Below, piece after piece: positions 33,002-44,227 of a stretch of DNA of 64,000 bases. Below the pieces are notes generated by a model that saw only the letters and a list, made by a program, of their open reading frames with translations, had not been told where the DNA came from and did not search any database. How positions within the stretch are numbered: the first letter of the stretch is position 1; the number at the start of each line of letters is the position of its first letter. The translations under genes and the position numbers were made by a program. This DNA is from Pseudophaeomoniella oleicola (lineage: Eukaryota > Ascomycota > Eurotiomycetes > Phaeomoniellales > Phaeomoniellaceae): the NCBI GenBank assembly GCA_003868215.1, contig QWDQ01000022.1, positions 62,001-126,000 of the forward strand. Reading direction: 5' to 3'.

Positions 33002-34287
33002 GATTGCGACATCTGCCTGAGCAGCAGACAAGGGGAGGTCAAATCTGCTCTATTTCTCAGTTGCGGAGAACACAGAGTGAGAAGAACAGAATGAACTTTC
33101 ACATGCGCAATATATGGTACATGTAGTCGAGAGGACCGAAAGAATGAGCTACAAATAATTACTTCCAGTGTCCAGTCCAGGCTGTCAGAAACACGATTTG
33201 GAGATGAGATGATACGTAGTACAATTACTACGGCTGAAGCTTAGGTGGCCCAAGCGCTGCCGACGCGGCCAAATCCCCAAGGGTCTCCTTAAGCTTTTTA
33301 ATTGGATAACTTATGACGCGGGCTCCCACTCCCTAAGTGGCTGGAGCTGACTAACATAGTAAGTGGTTTCCTCGATCCGGCATCAGGGGTATTTGGTCAT
33401 CAATCTAGAATATGGCACGGCAATATATATCTCGCACTCATATGAGGTGATAATGGCCGGTGACCATACTACGATATTCCGAAAACTATGGGAAATGTAT
33501 CCAGGAAACAGGAAATGTCATACGATATGCGAGTCAAATATCAGTCTGTATCGGATGAGAATCATCAGTCACCCAGACCTACTTCTGTCTCGGACTTTCG
33601 AGTTTACTAATGTACTTGCGTCTGCGTGATGCTATCAATCCATAAGAAAAGGGTGACCGAAGACTATATATGTAGAAAGTACAATGAAGATATGATCTTT
33701 GACCCCTCTTTCGAGCCGAATAGCAGTGTTGAAGTGACTTAACTATTAGCGTTGCGGTGTGATGACTTCAGAGATCAGTTGAATAGAAACCCCTTGGGTG
33801 CCTCGCAAGATATGCCAGCAGCTGCTTCAAGGCGACTGGGATAGCTTTGCAGTGAGTGTGCTTATACAGAACCAGGTGACTTAATTCTCGGCCCTGCTGT
33901 CAAAATGACAGATGTCCGTCCTATTGTCTCATAGTAGCATTCACAGCCTCTGAAGAATTACTACAGCAACTGGTGTTACGAAATGAAAGATAAGGCAAGT
34001 TCACCTTCAGATATAATAAATAGTAACAAATCTTTCGAATCCTATCCGAGCCCCACAAGAGCAATAGCCAAAACTACGGGAACATGCTTCCCCGCCAAGG
34101 CCTCCTCCGAAAAAAGTTCCGCAGGTCGTTGCAACGGATCGCGAAAAACACCAGTCCATTGTTTGCGCCTCGAAATTCAGCTGGTTGGCATTCGCTCTGA
34201 GCTCCTACGTCCTTCCGTATTTGATCGCCGTACTCTACCATCCACTGTTTCTCTGCAGTACTCTACGACCTAAGTCTTTGACTGAAG
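33002..34287. promoter_or_regulatory. divergent promoter region VPS10 / RPO26
   Basis: No gene seen in 1.3 kb. A TACGTAGTA copy lies at 33213-33221. Short open frames at 33363-33629 and 33983-34273 have no recognisable product. Confidence 0.55.
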
Positions 34288-34967
34288 ATGTCTGACTATG
34301 GCGGCGACGATGATGGGTAAGCTATATTCGCTGCCAATCCCTCCCTCAGGGCACCACTCTTCATGCGCAACTTCACCACCGCTATTTCTTAGTGGACAAG
34401 GTTAACCGTTACTCGTAGCTATGATGCCCCCGACGAACCCCTCGATTACGAACCCGAGGAAGATCTTGACCCAGAGGGCGCCTATGCCGTAGCACCAGAA
34501 GAACCAGAAATCGACGACGCAGTAGATGACAACGTCGACCCTGAAGACCTCGTCGATGGGAAAACAGTTGTCACAGGAGACGCGAACGCCTCAGCTGCCA
34601 AAAAGGGCACGACAGCTACCGACAAGAAAATTCCAGATGATCAGAGGACGACGACACCATACATGACCAAATATGAGCGTGCGAGAGTTCTAGGGACGAG
34701 AGCTCTGCAGATCAGGTACGTGCTGTACTCACCCCAAACCGCAATGCGCAAAACAGCACGCAAAGCTTTTTCAACGACAGCTAGAAAGCTAACCCCTCCT
34801 TTCCTCATTTTAGTATGAATGCCCCTGTCTTGGTGGATCTCGAAGGCGAGACCGACCCCTTACAAATCGCCATCAAAGAACTCAACCAAAAGAAAATACC
34901 GTTAATCGTCAGGAGGTATCTTCCGGACGGATGGTACGAGGACTGGACATGTGAGGAATTGCTGTGA
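34288..34967 (+). CDS. RPO26: RNA polymerase I/II/III shared subunit Rpb6 (RPABC2)
   Basis: Common subunit of all three nuclear RNA polymerases, needed for assembly and stability. Three exons: 34288-34316, 34419-34715 and 34814-34967; 159 residues. The N-terminal about 75 residues are strongly acidic ([20 protein letters not shown]), as expected. The conserved core is [41 protein letters not shown] in pieces, ending [13 protein letters not shown] short first exon of 29 nt is followed by two introns of 102 and 98 bp. Junctions keep phase and reconstruct the invariant core exactly. Length is normal for the family. Confidence 0.96.
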
Positions 34968-36215
34968 AACAGGATCAAACGACGAAAACGACGGTGATCT
35001 CTTCTCCCTCCACCGCAACCGACGACTGTTCTCTCCTACGCTAGATCAGCAACCTAAGGAGAGCTCGAGAAACGTGGGCACATCAGTACAACTCAAAAAA
35101 CCGAACATCTTCCTCACGCTAAAATAAATCCTCTGATTCGATTCAGAGTATGTACACAGCGGCAGCGGGCTGAATCCTGAAAGCGATATCCTGAGCAACA
35201 GAGTCAAGGATCAAGAAAGAAGTGAACCTTCTACCAAAAAAAAAAAAAGTGCCATATTTAGCGACGGCGTTTCAACATGTTTTACCTTTGTTCTGAACTT
35301 ATCACGTCCCTCACATGAAGAATCGGGACTAAAAACTCTTTCCATTTCCTCCTTTCCTCCTCTTCATCTCTCTCCCAAAAAAGAAACGAATGCTCTCTTC
35401 GATTCTCGTAGAAACAGAGATTCGGCTACGAGGATTAGAAGGGACATATATGTATTGCTTGATTTGACTCGGTTTGATTGGAAAGGCAGAGAGAATGAAA
35501 GAGATAGAGATAGAGAGGAGAGAGGAGAGAGGGAGAAAGAAAGAAAAGGAAAGGATGATGGCCCATCAGAATCCATAGCCATATGAATGGTATGTACGTA
35601 CTACTTACATGCATCCATACATCATGTCGATTCCCCCCTTCGAGATGTATAATAGTTTACATGTACTGTATGTATTTATGCCAATCTATGTTCACCAGAG
35701 AGCAACATCTGACGTAGGTAGACACATCCCTACAGGTCCTTACGCAGATTACAGTATATATACACCTTCCGCCATCCCATCATATCAAATCATATCATGT
35801 CATATTCACTACCTCATTTATAATAATTCTGCTTTTCCACTCTTTTGTAAAGAAGAAAAGCCATTGATAAAAAGATAAACATGCATGCATGCAAAGCTCC
35901 CCAAAGCAAATGAAACATTGAATCATCGTTTGTACGTGCGCCGGGTTTCTTCCTCCGTGTTCGTTTGTCCGGAAACCTCTTGTCTGTTCCGGGTTCCTTT
36001 CCTGTCTAATAATAGGTAGAATTCGTTCGTGTAAATCGTGGTTGGGTGCTGCAGAGGATGGGGTTTCGATCTGGATCCGGGGGAGGGAGACATAACATGG
36101 AATGTTGGTCACACAGTACCCTCCATGCCGACAGACAAAACTCCAGCGAAGGTCGTAACGTAAGACATAGATGTAATAATCGAGAATTAATGGCAGTCAT
36201 CTCCCTACTCCATCA
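34968..36215. other. convergent intergenic region, RPO26 / unrecognised gene
   Basis: No gene seen. It holds an A-run at about 35239-35252, a 70-bp GA-rich purine tract at about 35489-35558, and an ATGCATGCATGC repeat at about 35881-35892. This is the 3' region of both neighbours. Confidence 0.6.
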
Positions 36216-37481
36216 TCAGGCTGCAGCCACTCCTCCTTCTGCCAATAGTCTCTCTCTCCAGCTTTCACAGCTCCTCTCGAAGCCGCTGACAACCTCTCCG
36301 CATATCTTTTTGGCCTCTCTGTTTCTTAACCGCTCGTCCCACTTCCCTCTCTCAATCCACGCATTTCCAATATCTCGTTCTTCCTCTTCCTTTCTTATCT
36401 CAGCCACCATATCCTTGACAGTCTTGAGCCGTCTGGTAGCGGTGTTGGTGACTAGCCGAGATTCATGCAGGGTATCGGAAAGAGCGCGAAGAAGATGTGT
36501 AATCTCCGCTGTAGATGTGATCAGGAGTTGAACGGATTGTAGGGGTGAAGGCTGCGGTGGAAAAGGGAGTAGAGGGAGCAGATCGGTTGTCATGGAGATC
36601 AGCTGGTCCGCCGAGTCGGGATCTATGTCAGGGAAAGGAGTCCTGAGTATGGAATGTGTAAGAGTCTGTATAGTTCGGGTTTGATGTGCAAGATGGGAAG
36701 CCAAGGAAGCATGAGCCGTCATGAGACGAGATGCTCCATTTTCGATACCGCTCTGTGCACCTAGATCTCGAAGAGATAATATAGTTCTTTGAATTACCCC
36801 ATCCGCGTCTAGACCTGTGTCCCCTTTTCCGAGCCGCGCCAGCGCCTCGATGTCAGCTATCCTTGCGGCAAGGGTTGGCGAAATACCTTCCTCTACCTCG
36901 AGGTCTGACTGGTCACCGTAGTCTGAACCGTCATAAGCCGAATCTGTCCTATGATGGTATCTCTGCTTCCCTGATTTCTTGGGCGATCTACGCCCCGATG
37001 GAGGTAAAAGATGGGCACCGTGCCGGAATCTCGTAGGGGAGGACGAACGTACTCGACCCAATGAACCGCCAAAACCAAAGTCGTGCATGTCGTTGAAGTC
37101 TAACGCCCCATCGCCATTACGATCTGATTGTGGTATTTGCTCCTCCCCATTGCCCAAATATGATATAGACTGCTCGATGTCGTCCTCATCCCATGCCTCG
37201 GCCAATTCGTCTGCCAAATTGCCCATCCCTCCAGTCTCTTGTAAAGCAGGAAAGCCACCGTCACTGGACATGCTGACTGATCCAGACATCTTTCTACGGC
37301 TATGTGGCCGAGGAGTACCGGGTGACTGTGGAGAGAATGTTCTTGATGTGTCGGGAGACATGGTCGGGCTAAAGTTGTCTGTTACGTGGGCTGAGGGAGG
37401 AGTCGAGGATAGATCGTGGTTCAATGAGTATCTGCTATACTCTCGAGAAGGAGTCGCAGGAGATGACGGGATCGTAGACAT
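36216..37481 (-). CDS. Unrecognised protein, low-complexity N-terminus and helical C-terminus
   Basis: Intronless 421-residue frame; I do not recognise the family. The first about 95 residues are Ser/Pro/Thr-rich with repeated SP sites (TIPSSPATPSREYSRY, SPTMSPDTSRTFSPQSPG), likely disordered and a candidate for proline-directed kinases. Next comes an acidic patch (LADELAEAWDEDDIEQS) and another basic/Ser-rich disordered part. From about residue 205 the sequence is Leu/Ala-rich and heptad-like through the end, with a charged helix KDMVAEIRKEEEERDIGNAW, so it probably forms coiled coils. No membrane segment and no signal peptide. The ATG at 37481 is preferred to the preceding in-frame GTG. Coding is supported by length and composition and by the lack of any competing frame; a role in a cytoskeletal or scaffold complex would be speculation. 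Confidence 0.75.
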   Translation of the reverse strand: MSTIPSSPATPSREYSRYSLNHDLSSTPPSAHVTDNFSPTMSPDTSRTFSPQSPGTPRPHSRRKMSGSVSMSSDGGFPALQETGGMGNLADELAEAWDEDDIEQSISYLGNGEEQIPQSDRNGDGALDFNDMHDFGFGGSLGRVRSSSPTRFRHGAHLLPPSGRRSPKKSGKQRYHHRTDSAYDGSDYGDQSDLEVEEGISPTLAARIADIEALARLGKGDTGLDADGVIQRTILSLRDLGAQSGIENGASRLMTAHASLASHLAHQTRTIQTLTHSILRTPFPDIDPDSADQLISMTTDLLPLLPFPPQPSPLQSVQLLITSTAEITHLLRALSDTLHESRLVTNTATRRLKTVKDMVAEIRKEEEERDIGNAWIERGKWDERLRNREAKKICGEVVSGFERSCESWRERLLAEGGVAAA

Positions 37482-38168
37482 CACGATGGGTAATGTAACG
37501 TGGTCTCGGACTCAGATTGTCATGGTCAACACTTGGCTTGAAACAGTCCGTTATTGTTGCTGTCGCTGTTGCAACGAAGGGTGTTGTATCTAGTACAGCT
37601 TACGGCTGATGCATAGAATGATTCCAGTAGTCAAACATATGATGCGCACAGCCTGAGGATATTGATGTTGCCCACGCAGGTAACAGGAGATGTTCGGATA
37701 CCGTCAATGATTGAAAAGTTATTGAAATCGATATTTCCTGGATTCAAGTTGACGGCTCGGCCACATCTACAACGTGCATTGACGGGGAGTAAATTAGTCG
37801 CATGCCTGTCCTTCCACCTAAACTAAATGTAAATCTAAATTCAGGGACCTTTGACAAGGGTTCCGGGAGGCGTTTATTAAACAGGCCCATAGTCTACTGT
37901 ACCTTAGTTGTATGGCAAAGTTAACTCATTGTTATGGGAGACTAAGTAAATCGACTAACGCTCACCTCTAACAAAGAAATCATCCTGCCGAGATGTAAAA
38001 GAAAGAATATCCTTGGCAATATCAAAATCCGAGCATGACGCTTTTCGATTCTTACCTGCATATGCAAGACAGGAAGCAGTACTTACCTACGCTGGACCTG
38101 AGATTATGGAAATGAAGAGGAGGAAGCTGAAAACGTTCTCAACTTATACCTTTTAGATTACAACGACC
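37482..38168. promoter_or_regulatory. divergent promoter region, unrecognised gene / NAA20
   Basis: No gene seen in 0.7 kb; it serves both divergent genes. I see no clear motif beyond A/T-rich leader sequence. Confidence 0.5.
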
Positions 38169-38919
38169 ATGGCTACTACAAGGCGGATGAAGCCAGAAGA
38201 TCTCTTCAACCTGAATCTCTGCAATCTCGATCATTTGACTGAGAACTACGATTTGAATTTCTACTATCAATATCTGATGAAGTGGCCTTCATTATTTACG
38301 GTGATTGAGGACGACGGGGAGATTGTTGGATATAGTAAGGGCCTTTTCTTCCTTCGCCTTTTGGACTCCTCGCACAAGTGGTTACTCTGTTCTTCTTCTT
38401 CTTCTGTTCCTCGATTTCTCGGATTTCTTACGTCGTTGAGCCTCTTCTGCGTTGTCATGCTTTGGTCTTAGATTCTTTTACATATGATAAGTGTTATGTC
38501 TAATCTATGTCCCGCCTACAGTCATGGGCAAGCTGGAGACCCAACCTCCATCCATGCGTTCATCTCCTCACTATACTCCCTGGCACGGTCACATTACCGT
38601 TCTCACAGTCGCACCCCAACATCGTCGACTTGGCTACGCTCGATTACTCTGCGAGTCTCTTGAGGCCGCTTGCGGTGCTCAAAACGCATGGTTTGTTGAC
38701 CTGTACGTCAGAGCAAGCAACAGGGTTGCTATCGATATGTACAAGAAAATGGGCTATTCGGTGTATCGCAGGGTACTAGGCTATTACGGCGACGGAAGCG
38801 GGGAGAAAGCAGAGGACGCTTTTGATATGAGGAAACCATGTAGCAGGGAGGGCGCCATGAAATGGATCAGGGAAACTGGTGGAGAGGATTTCTGTGTCGA
38901 TCCTGAGGATGTCTACTGA
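38169..38919 (+). CDS. NAT3: NatB catalytic subunit, N-alpha-acetyltransferase Naa20/Nat3
   Basis: Acetylates the alpha-amino group of nascent proteins starting Met-Asp/Glu/Asn/Gln at the ribosome, together with the auxiliary subunit Mdm20/Naa25. Two exons, 38169-38334 and 38522-38919; 187 residues. The GNAT fold is complete: MKPEDLFNLNLCNLDHLTENYDL at the N-terminus (in pieces), TPWHGHITVLTVAPQHRRLGYARLL with the acetyl-CoA-binding RxxGxA motif, and WFVDLYVRASNRVAIDMYKKMGYSVYR. The 187-bp intron is three times the local norm but keeps phase (A|TC). Match to the family is near full length. Confidence 0.95.
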
Positions 38920-39203
38920 GCATCTAAAGTGAGGTAATTGGAAAGGTCCAGTTCTTCGCTCCGGGGTTCAGCCGGGGTAGTCGGACACTTCACATAGCTT
39001 ACAGCTACGAGCATAGAAAATGCATTTATAACCATGTGTCCAACGTCTTGTTACGGAGATCAATTTTTCCTAGAGTACTACTATCTGCAACGCCTCGTTG
39101 TGAAACGCAATATTCGCCCACATATCATACAAAGTCAAGAAAGCTAAGAAGACTTGAACGAGCATGATTAGCATGCAAGGACACTATACCACCGACATAT
39201 GTC

Positions 39204-42200
39204 TCAACCACGGTTGCGTAAGTGAGGAGGTACCCATCTGCCACCAGCTGGTTTCGGTGCAGCACCATCAGCTGATGAAGGCGTAGGCTCCCGACGCGGG
39301 ACTTCAGAGGGGGATTCACTGGTACGGCGTGGAGCATCTCCTCGAAGATGTGGTGGTACATACCCAGAACGCTTTGGTCCTTCCTGTGGTGTTGAAACTG
39401 GCGGCTCTGGTGTTGCTGCAGGTTCAGGAGAATCACCACCAGCTTCTTTAGCTGCAAGACGCTCTCTCCAGCCGCCTGTCTTACCGGCGAACGGCAATCG
39501 AGGGGCGATACGTTCTTCGGCGGCAGCAACTGGTGGCGATACTGCTGCTCCTCGGACAGGTGGTGCGGTCTTGGAAGCAGCGCGACGAGCCGCAGCCTCT
39601 TCTTCCCGCTCGCGTTGCTTTTGTGCAATTTCGTCCAGCTTAGCCCGCTCGGCTTCTGCCTGCGCCTTGCGTTCCGCGAGCTGTCTCCGGCGTTCTTCGT
39701 CCCTTGCTGCCTTCTCCTCCGCTTCTCGGGCAGCCTGCTCCTCTTCCTCGCGGATACGCCGTTCCTCTGCTTCACGCGCCATACGCTCGCGATGACGGGC
39801 TTCACGTACTTCCTTGATTCTCTGTTGCTTTTTGTTCTCGAATTCACGTTCGGCAGCCTTGCGTCTTCTTTCGAACTCCTCGTGTCTTCTCTCCGAGATG
39901 TCTTTCCTGAAGGCATCATAGACTGGGACAAGACGCTCGAGACGACGTTTGAGAGCAATGCTCTCTTTGTGTTTGATCTGAGCTTCTTTCAGAGTCTCAC
40001 TCTTCTGTTGCTCGTAGACCTCGAGATCCTCCTTTCGCTGGCGTTCGTAATCTTCTTGCAAATGCTTAATCTCCTCGCGACGGAACGCACGCTCCAAATG
40101 ATCAACGCGTTTAGCTACAGCCGCAACACGCTCGTTGAGTTCATTCTTCTCCCTTTCGAGCTGAGAAAGTTTGATCGCACGAATGCGGTTGCTATCAAGT
40201 TCATTGATATCAATGTCCTTGAGATCAAGACCCTTCAATCCACCCTTTAGCTCTTCCAACTGTTTCTCCATTTCTTGGCGACGGATGCGAGCTTGTTCTT
40301 CTTGCATTCTCTTCCTGTCACGTTCACGGGTCTCATCAAGCAGACGCTGACGCTCGGCATCGGCAGCTTGCTGATTCCTGATACGCTTTCGCGTCTCTTC
40401 TTCGCGTTGTTTCTTCTGCAGAGCTTCTGTGGCAGCCTCTTTCCTCTTTTCGATTATCGCGCGACGAGTAAGAAGCTCCTCGTGTTCTTGCTCAGCACCA
40501 GCTTGTGCATTCGCAATAGCCGCTTCCTTCGCCACAAGCCTCGCTTGTGTGTATGACGGATCAACATACAAACATGTGACATGGAGAGACTTCGCAAGGC
40601 GTGCAAGCTGGGATCGCGCAATTTCCGAAGGCGTGTTCTGGAGACGTTGGATAGAACCGAGGTCTTGTTCTGAAGAGCCTGCGGCGCTGCCTGAATGCAG
40701 AGCCTTCGCAGATGAGAAGACATCGTTGTCAAATGTAATGATCCCGGAAACGTGGTCGAGTCTGATAGCGAGGTCACCCTTCTTGCAGCCATTCATTATG
40801 AACTTCTCAATCATGGCTGGGGTGACCTCATATGGGCTTGGAAATTCAGCCAGGTTGTAGACGAATTTGAGGTCGACTGATTCATAAACTTGAGACAACT
40901 GCTGGAATAAACGAGTAAGGATGACTTGCTGGAGTGGCAGGACGTACTTCTCCATCTCAGGGTCAGCGCCAATCTGCGACAGAATTGGGGAAATCTTCTT
41001 GCAGATGGACAATGGGTGGAAGTCGACCTCGAGGATCTCGTATAGTTCCCGAATCTCCGGACGAACTCGCTTCAATAAGCCCTTTGAGATTGCATCCTTG
41101 AACAGAACCGCCCGAGTTGGCGAGGAGGACATGCTAAGGAGGTTTGTAAGACGGCTGTTCTTGTTCTTGCGGATCTCGTCAACGTCAATCAAAGCACCAC
41201 GTGAACGAGATGTGCTGATGACAGGAATTGCCAACGCAGAAAGAATCACGAAAGACGCAGCTTTGGTCATTTCTGCATCGGTGACTACGGGATTGTCCTT
41301 CTTTGGGCTCTGACCAGTCGCGACGGCACTGGCTGATTGGCGAAGCAAGTTGTAGTAGCGGCTCCAAGCAGCAGCATGGAAGAGGAAGTTGTCGCTGACG
41401 AGGAAGATCCTGGTTAGCTTCTCATAATAGTTGGCCATCATGATGTTCTTTGCAGGACGCTTGCTCAATGTCAATAGCATGTGTATATCCTCGACGCTAC
41501 GGAACGCCTCCTGCCAGAGCTCGAGCTCAACCGCAACATTCAGCTGTTGGAATCGGGTATCAAGATGGCGTTGGAGTGTGTCGGGATCGCTGAGGTTGAT
41601 TGCATGCATTTGAGACGAGTATTTGGCGGCATTTTGAACGTGGTTACGAAGCAACTCGCAAAGTCTCCTAAACTCTGTCTTGCGAGTGTGCTTGAGACAG
41701 AACTGGAAGGCCTGGAGCGCTGTCGTCTGGTACATGACTTCGAGGCGGGCATTGTTCTTTAGAATTTCCAGGACTGTTCGATATGTCTCCCACAGGAACT
41801 TGAGCCATGGTGTGACAATAGCGCGATCCGTCCTGTCTTTTGATTGTTCACCAGAAACAGTTGCAAGAAGGATGGTCTCAGGAGTTTCGGTGGCTTCCAG
41901 ATCCTCCACTTTTTTGTCGACGTTGTCCGACGGCGCAGCGGTCTCAAGGGATGATTGGACCTCATCAGCCTTGGCTTGAGCCTCTGCAACCTTCTCCTCG
42001 GCCAGGTCGATGAATTTCTTGAGGACCAGCTGATCATAGAATTAGTAAAAATTGTCAAATTCCCCCTTAATTCTTTAACTCACCTCAATTGTTCCAACAT
42101 TCGTATTCTGCGCGATATTCTTGTATTGATAGAGCCCATCCTTTGCTGATTTACCCTTTCGAAGATCCACGGAAAGTTCAACGAAAAGGATCATCACCGG

Positions 42201-42403
42201 CTCCAAGGAGGCGATGGGGCTATTACGCGACCTCTTGGATGTGACATGTTCGTGGAGCACCGTAAGAGCAGCGGAAGATTGGCCCACGGCAATGAGTTCT
42301 TGAGCCCTCTGATATATTGTCAGCAAATTTCTGTCGCTTCTTGCGGTTTGCGAGATCTTACCTTGAGAACATTCTCGGGCTTGATATGTGGTGGAGGCGG
42401 CAT
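39204..42403 (-). CDS. TIF32: Eukaryotic translation initiation factor 3 subunit A
   Basis: Largest scaffold subunit of eIF3, which recruits mRNA and the ternary complex to the 40S ribosome. Exons on the minus strand: 42403-42362, 42308-42084 and 42029-39204; 1030 residues. The N-terminus [20 protein letters not shown] and the helical repeats leading to a PCI domain at about residues 340-520 are typical. From about residue 560 to 880 the chain is an extended charged helix rich in Glu, Arg and Lys (spectrin-like region), including many Rx[11 protein letters not shown] repeats. The C-terminal tail is Pro/Gly-rich and ends [12 protein letters not shown]. The two introns are 53 and 54 bp, near the 5' end, as is common in fungi. 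The extensive open frames on the opposite strand are shadows of the charged helix. Confidence 0.96.
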
Positions 42404-42795
42404 CTTGGAAAACCCGGATTAGTCCTCTGCGTCAGCGACCTGTTGAGGACACTGATCAGAGGTAGAAGACACTTGAGCTGATGGCAGCTGCGATCAGTTC
42501 AAGCTTGAATCCGGTGACAATGGGCTTGTCGCGCGCCTGTGAATTGATGTGGTTGAGGTTGTCGTCGACGGATTTTCGATGTGATGATTGCCTAGTAAGA
42601 GTTCAGTGTGCCGGCTTCCAAAACGAGCCTAGTCTATAATTTCCAACTCCAAAGTTGAATTCACGAAATTTCGGCAATAATAAATTTCGGCGAAATGTTT
42701 TTCCGATCGGACTTTCACAATACCGTACCACTTCTCTATCTTCAAAGTCACGTGAAATCTCAAAATCCGCTAGACCAGAAGCGTATTCAACTAAA
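42404..42795. promoter_or_regulatory. divergent promoter region eIF3a / G-gamma
   Basis: A 392-bp region between divergent starts. It contains a direct repeat AAATTTCGGC at 42665-42674 and 42681-42690, about 110 bp upstream of the first G-gamma ATG. Nothing else stands out. Confidence 0.6.
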
Positions 42796-43489
42796 ATGGC
42801 GCCGGTTGAACCGCCGTATGTACTCCCCTATCTCACTTACCATTGAACCTCTCCAGGATAACTGACCTGCTGAAAGCTCTACTCCTCCGCGTGCACCTCG
42901 ACCTCACTTCAGTCAACTCGTTCAGTTTCCTTTCTCTCCTCCAGCTTCGCCACCGTCGCCTCCTGCCAAAGTCTATTGCCATTACTGTGCAGAGCGTGGC
43001 ATCAATCATCACGATTACCCTGCCAATCTCCCTGAGAACGCAGCCGAACCGACTACGAACTTCCGCTCGACCTTCGACTCCAAGATGGCCGGTGCTTATG
43101 AGATCCGTAGTGGTGGCGATGGCAAGAATAAGAAGCAGAGCATGGCTGATCTGAAGCTTCGTCGTCTGAATGAGCTCAACATTCGCTTGAAGGAAGATCT
43201 TGACCGCCCAAGAACCACTGTTCGCGAGGCATCTCTTTCGTAAGTAATTACCTTGCGCTCACTTTTGTGCTCGCGCGATCATGCGATACTAATGCGCGCT
43301 TCTCTACAGTCTCATCCAATACTGCAACAACACTCGCGACTTCATGGTTCCATCCATCTGGGGTCAAGTAAGTTTCACTTTCAAGGTTGATGTTGTCGGG
43401 CTGCAACTAACCCAACACTCGTTCAGGTTGACAAGCGCGAAGATCCATATGCTCCTCAACAAACCAACGGCTGCTGCGTCGTCATGTAA
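42796..43489 (+). CDS. Heterotrimeric G-protein gamma subunit, possible N-terminal extension
   Basis: G-gamma subunit (Ste18/GpgA family) that pairs with G-beta to signal from pheromone and nutrient receptors at the plasma membrane. The canonical 91-residue protein starts at the ATG 43085: AYEIRSGGDGKNKKQSMADLK, coiled-coil helix LRRLNELNIRLKEDL, FMVPSIWGQVDKREDPYAP, and a CaaX box CVVM preceded by another Cys (farnesylation and palmitoylation). An upstream exon, 42796-42815, splices over a 61-bp intron (donor GTATGT, branch CTGAC) in frame to 42877-43239, adding 76 residues: a Pro-rich stretch and a C-x2-C-x6-H-H motif (VYCHYCAERGINHHDYP). Later exons are 43310-43367 and 43427-43489. Both ATGs have A at -3 and G at +4. 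Whether the long form is translated is unknown. Confidence 0.88.
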
Positions 43490-44227
43490 TTGACTTGGGC
43501 AAAAAGCGACAAAGCTTCAATCTTGTACCACAAGCACGGCGTTTACGAGGTCTATTACGGGTGGCATGAATTTCTTCAAAACAGGCAGGATACCTTTCAC
43601 TTTCTCAACGATCACTTCCACGCTGCAGTTCACTTGTGAGCTGCTGGCTGGATAGTGCATCTGCGACTGTTTCTTCAACACTTCGTGTAATTTCTTTTGT
43701 GATTTTCAGAGAACAGCCCCCAGAGACAGGAGGAGCACCAACTGGGAGAGGCATAATGGAGTACAGTTAAGCAAGCGAGACCACAATTGACCGCTGGTTT
43801 GATATTTCATTTACTGTAGCCTCACGGCCGAAAGTTCATGATGCAATAAATCACCACGGGTTACATTCAAAATTCTAAACAATTCATTCAAAAATTGATC
43901 CCATTGAGTCCCAAATGTTGTAGTTGAAGCCAATCGATATTCTCCGATGGCAACATATCGCCACTTCTGACAGTGACGGAATCGTTATCTCTACCTTGTA
44001 CCTTGAAACACATCACTTTGCCGACCACCAGCTGATCTGTTCACCCGATTCATCGTTTCATATCTTGATATCTTCTCGTTACTATTAAAACGTCAAACAG
44101 TAATTAGCGGGTTGCGGAGTAAACTCGCATCTTGGTGAAACGATCGAGTCCCTCCGAATAATACAAGATTGTTCCGATCTCCCAGGACGCATAGACGTCA
44201 GGACCACACACCCTAGAAGTCCTCCAG
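43490..44227. other. intergenic, G-gamma 3' end to Rdx-protein promoter
   Basis: No gene seen in 0.74 kb. Ordinary 3' and promoter sequence; no repeat or motif stands out. Confidence 0.5.

Noticed and set aside
39571-40860. Several long plus-strand frames opposite eIF3a
   Set aside because: They are shadows of the Arg/Glu-rich helical region, whose codon bias keeps the opposite frames open.
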